From Macrophomina tecta (lineage: Eukaryota > Ascomycota > Dothideomycetes > Botryosphaeriales > Botryosphaeriaceae): 64,000 nt of DNA. The stretch's first letter is position 1. Every line of letters starts with the position of its first letter. The stretch covers positions 1,922,001 through 1,986,000 of the forward strand of contig JAKSGN010000002.1 in the NCBI GenBank assembly GCA_024180945.1, written 5' to 3'. Made by a program: the position numbers and the translations under genes. Positions 31,471-41,656 of this stretch are shown one piece after another. A model generated the notes under the pieces. That model saw only the letters and a program-made list of their open reading frames with translations. It did not search any database and was not told where the DNA came from.

Positions 31471-33166
31471 TCTTGAGGTAACGTTGTGGGGCCAGTTGTG
31501 CGTAGCGGTAAGTATGGGATCCTTCGATTCTTCTGATGATTGTATTCTACATTTATTTATGGGCAGTCTTCGTAAACGAATATCTTACTTTCCAAAGCTA
31601 CCATGCTTGTGCCTATTTGACTGGTTCAGGACAACGCTGTCAGCTATGACCACACTCTCAGCAGCCTCAGCAATTAGAATATTTTGGCTCGCAAATCTGT
31701 GCCATCCGACGAGAAATATCCGGCGGCCATCGAAACACCTGGAGGCTGTCAGGCCGAAGGGTTGATTTCCGCGCCTCTACCAGCTTCTTGCGGTGGAAAC
31801 TGGATCGTAAGAGCGAGCCTGGCTGGAGCAACCTCGCTTTTTGCTATTCGGATAGAACGGCAGCAAAGACATGCCGTGCGGACCGAGTTACGCATCGAGG
31901 GCATTGCACCGCCACCTTTCTTGCGAATAGCCCGGCATGGCTCTGGAACGTTTCTGGCTCTGGAAACTTGCCTGGCCTGTAGTGAAATCAAGGTCATGTT
32001 CGATCCAGCTAACCTCTCATCTGAAGATCCTGATCATCCGCGCTAGAAGACAGCTTAACCGCGCGGATCGATAGTGTAGGGGTTTGTAGGGAGCTATGAC
32101 GTTGTGAAGACTATTGACGGCCCGTCGCCGATCCCAGACTGCTTCTTCTGCTACATGAGGTGGTAGCATCAAGATGGCAATGTTGGCACTGAGGAATGAA
32201 CAAAGCTACATTTCAACACACTTCAAACATCACTTGTCTGCCAATGCGGTCGGCAGTGTCACATTTCTGCGCACCGTAGGTTGGGCCGGCGACCAGTGCT
32301 GTCAAACGGGGTAGAAGCGAGATGAGCGCCGAACCGTTTATTGCCATTCCCGCAAATCAGCGTGGTGGTGCGCCCTTGCAGCCCTAGCGAACCGGGCCGT
32401 CGCACGGGATAAAACAGGGGAGTTCGAAGGCTGGAGATGGAGGACATGGGGTAGTTCCGGTGCTTGTTGCACGGTCGCGTCATCGGGAAACCATGTCGAC
32501 GCACTAGAAGTGCTTATGGGCTAGAGAGGACAGATGAACGCTGGTTGGCGGAGGCAGCGCGATCCGAGGAGTAGGTGGCATGGGCGCCACGATTTCCGAG
32601 CTGTGTTCGGATTGTGCAGTTGCTGTGACGTCTGATGTTGATTGCCCTGGGCCTGGGGGCCTAGGCGCAGTAGGAAGGTTTGCGCCTTGCAAATTGGAGG
32701 AAAAGCAAGGTTGGCGGACTGTCTCGGCGGATGCAGGCCCAGAAATGCCTTTGGACAGGGTCTCGCGCAGCGATGGCGAGGCCGTGACTAGCGGTTGCGC
32801 CCAGATCGCAGCCATCTGAGCTGAAAGAGCCCTCTCAGCCACAGTGGCTCAGCCGGCTAGGCCGAGAACGGCCTTGCGCGTGACTGGCCCCTGCTCTTGA
32901 CGCTCCACATGACGTCTTGTCCATGGCGATCACCACACCAGCCTGGAGACGCAGCGACACAAATTGTGGGCTTCCCTCGTCGTGCCTGTGACTGATCGCT
33001 GCGTCATTTTGCACCCTGTCACACATTTAACCTCCCACACTGTCCCGCATATTCTCCTGGCTTGGCCTTTTCACTGCCTCGCATACCAGACCTCCACCAG
33101 CCTCCTCTAAGCTCGCCCTTTCTTCTGCAACACCCAATCTTCCTCGCTGAGGCCAAAACCGTCACA
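31471..33166. other. Intergenic; nothing recognised
   Basis: About 1.7 kb. Frames such as 31684-32046 (+) and 32504-32842 (-) lack domains and splice support. The right end must contain the promoter of the MARVEL-like gene, whose leader is CT-rich from about 33050. Confidence 0.45.
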
Positions 33167-34112
33167 ATGGGCTTCTTCGGCCGCCTGCTCGGGACCTTCC
33201 CGTACATACTGTGTTTCTGCTGTGCCGCCATCATTTTGGGCTTTTACTCTTACTTCCTGGCCGTCCAAGCCGACCGCGACCGGACCATACCCAACTGGCA
33301 GAAGGCCGTCGAGGGCATATCAGGAGTTGCTGTCCTGTACACCATTCTCGCCATTGTCCTTACGCCATGCCTCGGTGGCATTCGCATTCTCGCCCTCCTT
33401 GGAATGATTCTGGACGTTGCTTTCGCTGGCGGTTTCATTGCTATCGCTGTCCTGACTCGGGACGGTGCCAAGAGCTGCAATGGTATCGTCGACACCCCGC
33501 TCGGTCGTGGCAACGCCGAGACTGGCGAGGGCTTTGGCAACAATGGCTTCGGCACTGGCAATGGTGAGGAGGTCACCTACCAGGCCCGCTATGGCACCGT
33601 GTGCCGCTACAACAAGGCATGCTTCGCCGTCTCCATCATCGGAGCGTAAGTTACCCGTCACTTCGCAGCATTTCGCGCAACCAAGACTCACACAATGCGA
33701 TAGTTTCCTCTTCCTAATTGCAGCCGTCTGCCAGTTCTGGTTCGCTCGTCGCCAACAGAAGGAGAAGCGCTTCGGTCCCTCGCCCGCCAACAACTACACC
33801 TCCGGCAGCGGCAGGCGCGGTGCGTTCTGGAAGCGCAACCGCAAGGGAACTGACAACCGCGACTCCGAGCTCGGTACCTACGGCGCCGGTGCTCCCGCCG
33901 CCAGCGCTGTTGGCGGCCCCAATGTCGACACCAGGCCTAGCCACGAGACTGCTTACACTGGCTCGACCGTTGGCGCGAACAACACCACGTACAATGCGTA
34001 CAAGCCGGATGCTGGCTACAATGGAAGTTACGCCGCGCCGCAGACCAATGGTGCCATCACCAACACCTCCAATCCTTATGGCTATGAGAAGCCCAACCCT
34101 CACAACTTCTAA
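33167..34112 (+). CDS. MARVEL-like four-TM protein with Tyr/Asn-rich tail
   Basis: Two exons, 33167-33645 and 33704-34112, joined at GTAAGT...CGATAG, give 295 residues. The start is preceded by a good CACA context. Spans: about 8-30 (LGTFPYILCFCCAAIILGFYSYF), 50-70, 75-96 (ILALLGMILDVAFAGGFIAIAVL) and 150-172 across the splice site (CFAVSIIGAFLFLIAAVCQFW). A Cys-containing extracellular loop of about 50 residues separates spans 3 and 4. The cytosolic tail of about 120 residues is basic, then rich in Gly, Ser, Asn and Tyr. This layout fits a large fungal family of plasma-membrane MARVEL proteins of unknown role. No enzyme motif is present. Confidence 0.75.
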
Positions 34113-34897
34113 GTTCCCGTCCGAAGTGTGTTGGACACTTCGACAGCGTAGATGAGAAGATCTGTTGACTTGGGTCCGACATCCTGGAGACTCGGAATCG
34201 CTCATGGGAAACATGCCGCCTGCTGCATGCGCCGTTTTACTACGTTCTTGATTTTGTTACGAAAACTTGCTGGATACCACGGCTGGATGCTACGAGAGCA
34301 CAGCTTATATGAGACGCCTGTCGGGCTCAAACGAAGAAGACTTAATGACATTACTATGCGGAGGATATCACTAGGCTAGCTAATAGTATCGGAAGAGTTT
34401 CGCTTAAGAAGCAATACAAGCATCATGCGATCTGATGTTTTAAATCGTGCTACGTGGTTACCAACGTGTCCTGACTGGGAGACAGGAAAGCATTTTCCCC
34501 TGAGCCCAGTTTTCTTTGTGCAGTCTCCGCAGCGGTCGATGGCGGAGTACCCATCAGGTCTCCACCGTGTGACCAATCACCAATCAGGCGTACTCTTGCG
34601 GTGTGCAATTCGCTGTTCCATTTCCCGTGCGCCCGACGACGATCGCTTGTCGCCAGGGTCCCACATGCACTGCACTGCCCGGTCTCGCCCAGCCCAAACC
34701 ATGCCCCATAGGATCGCGCACCGCCACAGACGTGATCTGGAGATGTTCTTCCCCAGGTGCGCCGCTGCCCGCATGTGCAAATCACTTGATAATTTGCCAT
34801 CCCGCTCAACCGGATGGCTGGTGTTGCGATTGCCATATTCAGCGTGCTGCTGCTGAACTCATGTCTCCCTTTCCCCTTGAGACCATTCGTCTCCTGC
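34113..34897. other. Convergent region between the MARVEL-like gene and MHF1
   Basis: About 785 nt holding two 3' UTRs. No coding signal seen; frames across it are spurious. Confidence 0.5.
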
Positions 34898-35228
34898 TCA
34901 CCCACCCCTTCCTCTACCTCTTCCTCGTCCTCTGCCACCGGCGGTAGCAGCACTACCTCTTGCAGCTGCTTTGCCTCTGCCTCGACTCGTGGTGCCGGTA
35001 TTACGTCGCGAGTCGGCCACCGTCGCGCCCTTCTCGGCACGGTAATCGTCGACGAACTGGCGCAGCAGGGCCTCAAGGCCCTCGTTGCGGCGCGCCAGGA
35101 GTAGGACGTCGGCGGTGTTGACCTGCGCGCGGCCGGCGTGGCGGGCGAAGGTGGAAAGGTCGCGGGAGGCGGATGCTATTGCGGGGTTTGAGTTAAGTTT
35201 TTGTTTCCAGTTAGGCGCGAGGGGGAAA

Positions 35229-35280
<52 letters not shown>

Positions 35281-35513
35281 CAGACGCAATCTCACCTATC
35301 TGCGTCCAGACCAGCTCGGTCAAAGCTCCGATGAATTGCGGCGTCGCGTTGTGGTCTTTGAGCTGGCACTGCTGGTCGACGAACTGGCCGATGCTGTACC
35401 AGAGAGCGGACTTCAGGCGCTGGGAGGTGGTTAGTGGCCTGCTGCTGGGGCTCGGTATTGGGGAAGTCTGAGGGCCTTGCCTCCTCTTTTTGGGCTGCCT
35501 CGTCGTCGGCCAT
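34898..35513 (-). CDS. MHF1: CENP-S / MHF1 histone-fold protein
   Basis: Three exons: 35513-35481, 35419-35296 and 35175-34898, giving 144 residues. The histone fold is clear: helix 1 RLKSALWYSIGQFVDQQCQ, helix 2 ATPQFIGALTELVWTQIG, then DLSTFARHAGRAQVNTADVLLLARRNEGLEALL and a C-terminal RG-rich tail. MHF1 pairs with MHF2 (CENP-X) to form a DNA-binding tetramer. This works with the FANCM/Mph1 helicase and, with CENP-T/W, at the inner kinetochore. Intron 1 (35480-35420, 61 nt) starts with GCAAGG and ends CACTAACC...CCCAG, so it is a GC-AG intron; no GT donor exists in that stretch that restores the frame. Intron 2 (35295-35176) is 120 nt, contains a (GA)n repeat and no stop, so a retained intron would keep the frame. 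Confidence 0.9.
35232..35277 (+). repeat. (AG)23 microsatellite in MHF1 intron 2
   Basis: A perfect dinucleotide run of about 46 nt. On the transcript strand it is (CU)n between the donor and the acceptor. If the intron were retained it would encode Ser-Leu repeats. Confidence 0.95.
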
Positions 35514-35802
35514 GGTGTTGGTCTCGGTGGTGAGCCGGTGACGCGGTGATGTGCGATGCGGACAGTCGGGTCTGGGAGACGCGACGAGACGCGTCGGGAG
35601 GGGATTGTGCGGAGCAAAGAAGCAGGGATCGGGGCGTTTTCTTGCAGGGGCTGTTCCTTGGCTCTGGGCCCACACCCTCCCGCCTTGCCTGCGAGATTGC
35701 ACTTTCAACTACCTGCACTGGATATTTACGAGTGGGAAGGGCGCAACACTGCTCGCACTACTTCTCGGACCACACAGCCTATGAAGAAACGACAGCCGCA
35801 GA
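35514..35802. promoter_or_regulatory. Divergent promoter of MHF1 and PGA2
   Basis: 289 nt between opposing start codons; no TATA box seen. Confidence 0.5.
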
Positions 35803-36347
35803 ATGGCGCAGCAGCAGCATGACGGCAGCTCTCAGTCCTCAGACTTGCTCTCTCTGCTCTCAGCTTGGGGCAACAATTTCACCACACAGACCTCAAACAC
35901 CGTGCGCTTTCTCCACTTCGACGCCTGAGCCCCGCCGCTAACATTCTCTCTCATCAGTTCAGCCGGCTGCGCACTCAGGATTACATTCGCCTCGTAGTCA
36001 TCATCGGCGGCTACTGTCTGCTGCGGCCTTACCTGATGAAACTGGGCGCCTACATGCAGAACAAGCAGCATCAAACTGATGCACGAGCAAGCAAGGATGA
36101 GGAGACTGTCGCCGGCGCAAAGCTGACCGCGAACGATCTACGCGGACGCACGACCCAGCGGCCCAAGATCGCGATACCTGGTGTCGACAGTGACAGCGAG
36201 GATGAGGACAAGGACGACTGGGGCCGAGCTGCAAGAGTCCGCCAGCGTAAATTCGTTCGCCAAATGCTGGAAATACACGAGAAGAAGCTGCGTGACGAAG
36301 CTGAGGCCAACAGCGACAAATATATCGAGGAGTTTCTGATCGATTAA
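35803..36347 (+). CDS. PGA2: Pga2-like ER membrane protein
   Basis: Two exons, 35803-35901 and 35958-36347. The 56-nt intron (GTGCGC...CGCTAACATT...CATCAG) gives 162 residues. The start is polar and Gln/Ser-rich. One membrane span follows (YIRLVVIIGGYCLLRPYLMKLGAYMQ, about 43-65), with the R-L-V-x-I-x-G-G-Y-x-L-L-R signature shared with yeast Pga2. After it comes a cytosolic charged region with an acidic patch (DSDSEDEDKDDWG), a basic helix (RVRQRKFVRQMLEIHEKKLRDEAE) and the terminal acidic DKYIEEFLID. Yeast Pga2 is an essential ER protein needed for maturation of Gas1 and alkaline phosphatase. The match rests on the span, the W-G motif and the end of the protein. Confidence 0.82.
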
Positions 36348-37042
36348 CCCAGCGCTATGCGCGGTCTTCTCTTTCATATAGGTGGCATTCGGAGTATGGT
36401 GGTAACAGGAACGTAGCAGGTGGCGGGGAATATTCTTCGGTATCGCAATGGATCGTGGCGTTCAACGGTCGACCACCCTTTGACCAAAATCGCGATCCCA
36501 CGTGGTCTCGTGAGTAAAGAAATACGCAATTCCTCTCCCTGAGCGCTGGAGCCGCCCTCCACCAGCCACACGAATAGTGTAGAGCCGCATCGTGTTCTCT
36601 TCGCCGCGTTCTAGGCGGGGGCAGGGAGAGCATTCCTGGCTAAAAAGAGCAAGGAATGTATCCCTTTTCACCCCATCATCTGCAGGGACCGTACCACCGC
36701 CACCTAAGACGCCAAAGGATGACTGACAGCCTCTTACGAGTCGCAGCAAAAATGCAATGCTTTGGCCAGACGAGCCCGTTGGCTTCTGTGGCTAAGCTTG
36801 CCCTTGGCATCTTCGTCCTACTCTACCAAGACGCGACTGACCATACCGTTTCCTGCGCGTGAATTCCGTTTCGTGCAGGTGCCTCCGCGCGTGAGGGGGC
36901 TTGTCTGATGCTTCCCTTACTGCCGTTCCCTTAAGACCTGCATCTCTTCTGTCTGCCACTGCGAATTCCCGCTCCTCGTCGACGTCTATCCCCCACCACG
37001 TTCGTTCCGTGGTTGCGTTCGTTTTCTTCCCGGACCGCCATC
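36348..37042. other. Intergenic region upstream of the LPMO gene
   Basis: About 700 nt: the 3' UTR of PGA2 and a CT-rich leader before 37043. No gene seen. Confidence 0.45.
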
Positions 37043-39144
37043 ATGACCCTCACGACTGTCATGACTATTCCAAGCCTACGCTCGCTACTCCTAACCTCAC
37101 TATGTACAAGTTCACTGTTTTCCTCTGCCAAGGCCCACATGGAAATGGAGATTCCCAGCCCATGGGATGATCCCAAGTACGCCGCTGCCGCCGATAGAGA
37201 CTACGACATCAAGTCTCCTCTGAAACCAGATGGCTCCGACTTCCCTTGCAAAGGTCTCGACCAAGCACAAGGGTCCATTCCCGCTACCTCAACCTACAGG
37301 GCGGGTCAGTCCTACAATACAACGATAGAAGGCACTGCAAACCACAACGGCGGATCCTGCCAGCTATCCCTCTCCTACGATAATGGCAAGACATGGAAGG
37401 TCATCAAAAGTATAATCGGCGGCTGCCCAGCCCAGGGCACTACCAGCTATGACTTCACCATCCCTATGACGGCACCGTCTGGCACGGCGCTGTTTGCCTG
37501 GACGTGGATCAACCACACCGGTAACCGTGAGTTCTACATGAACTGCGCGGTTGTGAATATCGAGGGCCAGAACGATGGCAGTCTTTGCATGCTGCCCAAT
37601 CTCTACGTCACCAATCTCGGGGGCATCAACAGCTGTGTCTCTCCTGAAGGAACAGACACCATGTTCCCACACCCAGGGTCAGATGTGGTTTACGGCGACG
37701 GCATGAGTGCTTCTTCCCCCGTCACTGGAGGTAGCAATTGCGAGATCGCAGCACCGGCCTGTTCAAACGTTGGCTCCTCCGGCTCCTCTCAATCCAGAAG
37801 ACCATCCGGCACTGGTGCAGCCAAAGGACCTATGAGCTCATCACCCGCCAGTCGGGATGGACCAGGATCCCAAGGGAGCGGCATCGCACAGGTCGAGATT
37901 GCCGCCAATTCCGGCGGTCCGGAATTCACCAGTGCTGTCGAAGCGTACATCGCATCCATCCTTGGCGCAAGTGCAGCAGCAGCAACAGGTGCCGACGGTG
38001 CTGCCATTACTGCACTTATCGAGAGCTACATTAGCTCCATCCTTGGCGGGGATAACACCACCCCAACGCCTACTCCAGCAAACTTCCCCACCGAAATTGG
38101 TAGCACTGTCACTCCCACAGGCCCGATCAACACTGCGAGCATCACGGCAACCTTCTCCACAACAAGCACAGTCACATCGACCGGCGTCATCACCACAAAC
38201 GCCACAGCTGGCAGAAGCGATAGTTCTGCTATTGACTCTTACATTCAGTCCGTCCTGAATGCCACCCCCCAGCCCAGTAGCAACGGCACTGTACCGGCGA
38301 ACTGGACAGCTCCACTCAGCACCCCCTCGTTTTTGATCAACATATTCGGGGAAGCAAGTGCACAGCGGCTGGACAGTTCTGGACTGGGTATTTCTACCAG
38401 CTGTCCCCCGCGGCCAGTCGTGACGATGGTGGCGACGGCCCCTCCGTCGGCTGCGACGTGCGTAGCGCCAGTGGTTGCCTGCAACTGTATGGTGGGCGAC
38501 CACTGCACGCCGATCAACGACTGTACAACAAGGTGCGCAGGGGTTGGCAGCATGGCGTCATCGAGTTCATGGATAACGGTCGTACTGAGCACTGGTAAGT
38601 CTCCCCTTCCTTTCCCATCCTCCCGCCAATCCTCTACAGAAACCCAACACCTAACAATCATCCAGGCGCCGACACCATTGCCACCAGCAACTACGCCTCA
38701 AGTTCCCCATCGCCATCCCCACAGCCCCCCTACTTGACCAGCGATCCCAACACCGCGCTCTACCTCCCCTGCACCCCGGGCGCCTTCCTCTGCCACTCCG
38801 CCGCCTCTTTCTACACCTGCGACCAGCCCGCCAATGCCAACCTCTCCGCCCTCGCCACCAACGGCTGGGCCTGGGGGTGGGAGCGCTCCGTCGCCGACGG
38901 CATGATGTGCCTGCCCTTTGAGCGCGTTTCCAACGTCACGGAGAGCGTGACGAAAGGATCCAGCGTTCGTGACGACCGGTACGTGCGTGCGAGACCGAAT
39001 GGCACGTGTACGATTGATGGAAGCGTGCAGTGCATTGATGGTGGGAGGGCGTTCTGGGTGTGCGATCAAGGAGGTTGGGTTGACATGGGGAGTGTGGCTG
39101 AGGGGACGAGTTGTGTGAATGGGGGAATTGTGAGGGTGGGGTGA
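37043..39144 (+). CDS. AA11-type lytic polysaccharide monooxygenase with long linker and Cys-rich C-terminal module
   Basis: Two exons, 37043-38594 and 38666-39144 (donor GTAAGT, acceptor ATCCAG), 676 residues. Signal peptide 1-31 ends at Ala-Lys-Ala, so mature protein begins with His32 (HMEMEIPSPW), the N-terminal copper ligand of LPMOs. The second ligand is His101 (TANHNGGSCQLSL), and the axial Tyr lies in NREFYMNCA. These and GSDFPCKG mark family AA11, which cleaves chitin oxidatively. After about residue 230 follows a Ser/Thr/Pro linker with three copies of a helix-like motif (297-309, 324-336, 395-407). Two Cys-rich segments come next; the second (CTPGAFLCHSAASFYTCD to TCTIDGSVQCIDGGRAFWVCD) resembles the C-terminal putative chitin-binding module of other AA11 proteins. 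An alternative start at 37061 would still leave a signal peptide. Confidence 0.88.
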
Positions 39145-40585
39145 GTGGAAGATGGCTTTCTCTTGAATTTTGCCTGCTGATGTGCAGCGGGGTTGCTTTT
39201 CGTCTTTCTTTTTTACATGGACTCTACATTGTCCTTTTTTCCTTTTCTGATTAATGACAACACTGATGAAGGCGCTTCTCCATCACACACACACACTCTC
39301 TCTCTCTTTCTCTCTCCGTAGCACTGCTATCACAACTTTTTCGACTTGATCGCGTGCGCAACGTCGCGCGGCACTCTCCTCTCTTTTCTATTGTCCTCAG
39401 GTATTCGGCATGGTTGGGAAGTTTGGGCGTCGCTTCTTTCTCTCTACGGAACGCTTGCACACAGATGAAGGATCTTCGTTTCACCTCTTTCTTATTTTGT
39501 GGCTGGATCCACATCCTAACGGATAGCATGATGGTTTTCTTTCATGCCTTGAGATTTACGCTCCTTCAGATACGAAATTGAGGAATCTCACTTGCTTGTG
39601 TGCGTGCTGTTGAACGTGAAACATATAATATCACATACTTACTGATTGCTTTGAAGACTCTCAGGCTAGGACGCGTATCTTCTTAAGGGCATTACGTGAC
39701 AAATTCATAGATGGATTGTGAAATACGATAAGAGGAGCAAAGTAGATGAATACAACCATGGAAAGAAAGCGGCTGATACTGTGGCAGGACTTACATGTTG
39801 CGCGTCTTCGCCGGGTAACGAGTCATTAAGTGAAGAATGTGAGTTCTGACATACTCTTGCGAAGGGAGTCAAGAGACTCAGTCTCCTTTCAATCTAAATC
39901 AAGTATATGTTAAAGCTCAGGTGGACCTTCGCAGTCGCGGTGGGAATGTGTTCTACACAGATGCTCTCATGCATGATAACGAGCTCTATATCTGGTTTTT
40001 TTATTTCAAAAAAAAAAAAAAAAAAAGATCACGGCTCTATTACGCGAAATTGAGATGCTAGTACGTCCCTGATACATGAAATTTGTCCTGTTGTGTCTAT
40101 TGTACGAATTTGGAGCCAACTTTAGATTCGCCCTCAGGAGGTGTGGGGAAGTTCCAAACTCACACTACTCCATTCAAAGGTTACAGTCCTCCCGCACCAC
40201 ATAATGGGCATAACTGCGGCAGTACATACGAATAGAGTGTTCAGACAGCCAGTTCAACGTGTTATCGTCTAAGGAATATCAAAAATTTAAACCCGGACAA
40301 CTGCTCCAAATCCTCATGAATGCCGATGTAATAGCCCGGTAATATCGGATATGGCACGAGCACATTTTATTCTTTCTCACTCGTAATTAATCACATGGGG
40401 AACATTAGGTCTGAGGCAAAGGACATCTCCGACTACTTTGTAGCTACGTTAGACTCAACACCATACGCTCCCAATGAATGTGGTACCTGACGTTTCCTCT
40501 CTCTCTTCCCAAAAAGAACCTTCACGAGCATTTTCCAGCACTTACGCAACAATATCACCCAGATCCCACCAACCCACCCCAGCCC
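39145..40585. other. Intergenic, AT-rich, no gene recognised
   Basis: About 1.4 kb with the LPMO 3' UTR, a CA/CT-rich stretch at 39287-39316 and an A19 run at 40008-40026. No domain seen in any frame. Confidence 0.5.
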
Positions 40586-41656
40586 ATGCGCGCCCCGATC
40601 TCCGAAGCCTTCAACAACCCCTAAACTCTCCGCACGCTCCTCATGCCTCCCCCATCTATCGGCCACGGCATCCTCATCCGTGTCGAAGCCCGCCTCCTCC
40701 TGCGACATTGACGCTCTATATCGCCAGCGGCCTCGTCCTACGATGTCGCAGCGCCCTTCCGTGCATCGGCTCGCCCTCTCCGTCGGCCAGCGTGTGGGCG
40801 TGCAGAACCGCTCCTACCACACCTACGGCGGCCGGGACGGCGAGGGCGCGCCGCCCGGCTATGACGCGTGATGTCCCCAGGCCGGGATGATGGGGTTCAC
40901 GCGGGACGACCGGTTCGGTGAGTACGCCGTCGCGGATGCGCGGCAGTGCGCGCATGCCTTCAGATGGCGGCGGCGGCAGGACCGGCGTGGATGTGGCGCT
41001 GCCGATGTGCGCGGGGAGGGCCGGGTGGAGCGCGCTGAAGAAGGGCGGGATGGAGATGGTGGAGGGGACAAGAGAAGGGTTGTGGGTCGGGATTTCTGGA
41101 GCGGGAGAGGGATTGGGCCACTTGAAAGGTGCAGTCTGCGGCGAAGCGGGGGTGAGATGTCATGGCTACGGAGGCATCGGATCGGGCGTTGGAGTTGTTG
41201 AAGGTGGTGGTAGGGATGTTGGGTCCGCTAGGGGAGCGGATGACAATCGTTGATATGAGGAAGCAGGGGACGGCGGTGACCAAAGACCAGTTGTGCGGCA
41301 GGTCGGAGCCGGGCTTTGAGGGGGATAATGGCGTTGATTGCGTTCTTGTTCTTCCAGAGTCCCAAGAGGCTTTGGATTATGGCACAAAGTTGTTGAGGAA
41401 TCATGTGACGTGTCTACGTTTCCTTTTCAACAGATGGCTTCCGCATCCAACCACAGGATTTGGTGTTCAGGCAGATCAAGCTCTTGGGCGTTTTGGTCTG
41501 GCGACGTCAGCAGTTAAGAGTTATGCTTATATTTGCCTCAGCGTACAATGTCGGAGCTAGGATAAGTAGACACCTTTCAAAAAGCTAGACGAACTTGTCG
41601 AAGATTATAAAAGCGGTACCGTCGGCAAGCTAATACTAAATATAGCGGTAAAATAA
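40586..41656 (+). pseudogene. Zinc-type alcohol dehydrogenase pseudogene
   Basis: MDR dehydrogenase landmarks appear in order but in changing frames. They are a start MRAPISEAFNNP, GILIRVEA (about 40667-40690), LSVGQRVGVQNRSYH (40773-40821) and MMGFTRDDRFGEYAVADA (40884-40940). Then come GVDVALPMCAGRAGWSALK (40990-41045), the cofactor loop VGISGAGEGLGHL (41085-41125) and ALELLK. The chain ends with VDCVLVLPESQEALDYGTKLL (41338-41400), GFRIQPQDLVFRQIKLLGVLV and KKLDELVEDYKSGTVGKLILN up to TAA at 41654-41656. The catalytic GHE block is missing and at least four frame changes occur at conserved joints, so this is a decayed gene. The pattern of Cys and Gly blocks is that of propanol-preferring type MDR enzymes. 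Confidence 0.75.

Noticed and set aside
34898..35617. Single 239-codon frame as the MHF1 protein
   Set aside because: It reads through the (GA)n intron and uses an unrelated upstream start. Splicing gives the conserved histone fold without the Ser-Leu repeat.
39287..39316. CA/CT-rich run as a possible CRISPR or tandem array
   Set aside because: Simple sequence without spacer-repeat structure; CRISPR arrays are not expected in fungal nuclear DNA and none was seen.
40433..40708. Minus-strand 91-codon frame with a hydrophobic stretch and a GTAAGT-like donor
   Set aside because: It is largely antisense to the N-terminal part of the alcohol dehydrogenase remnant and has no second exon that continues it.
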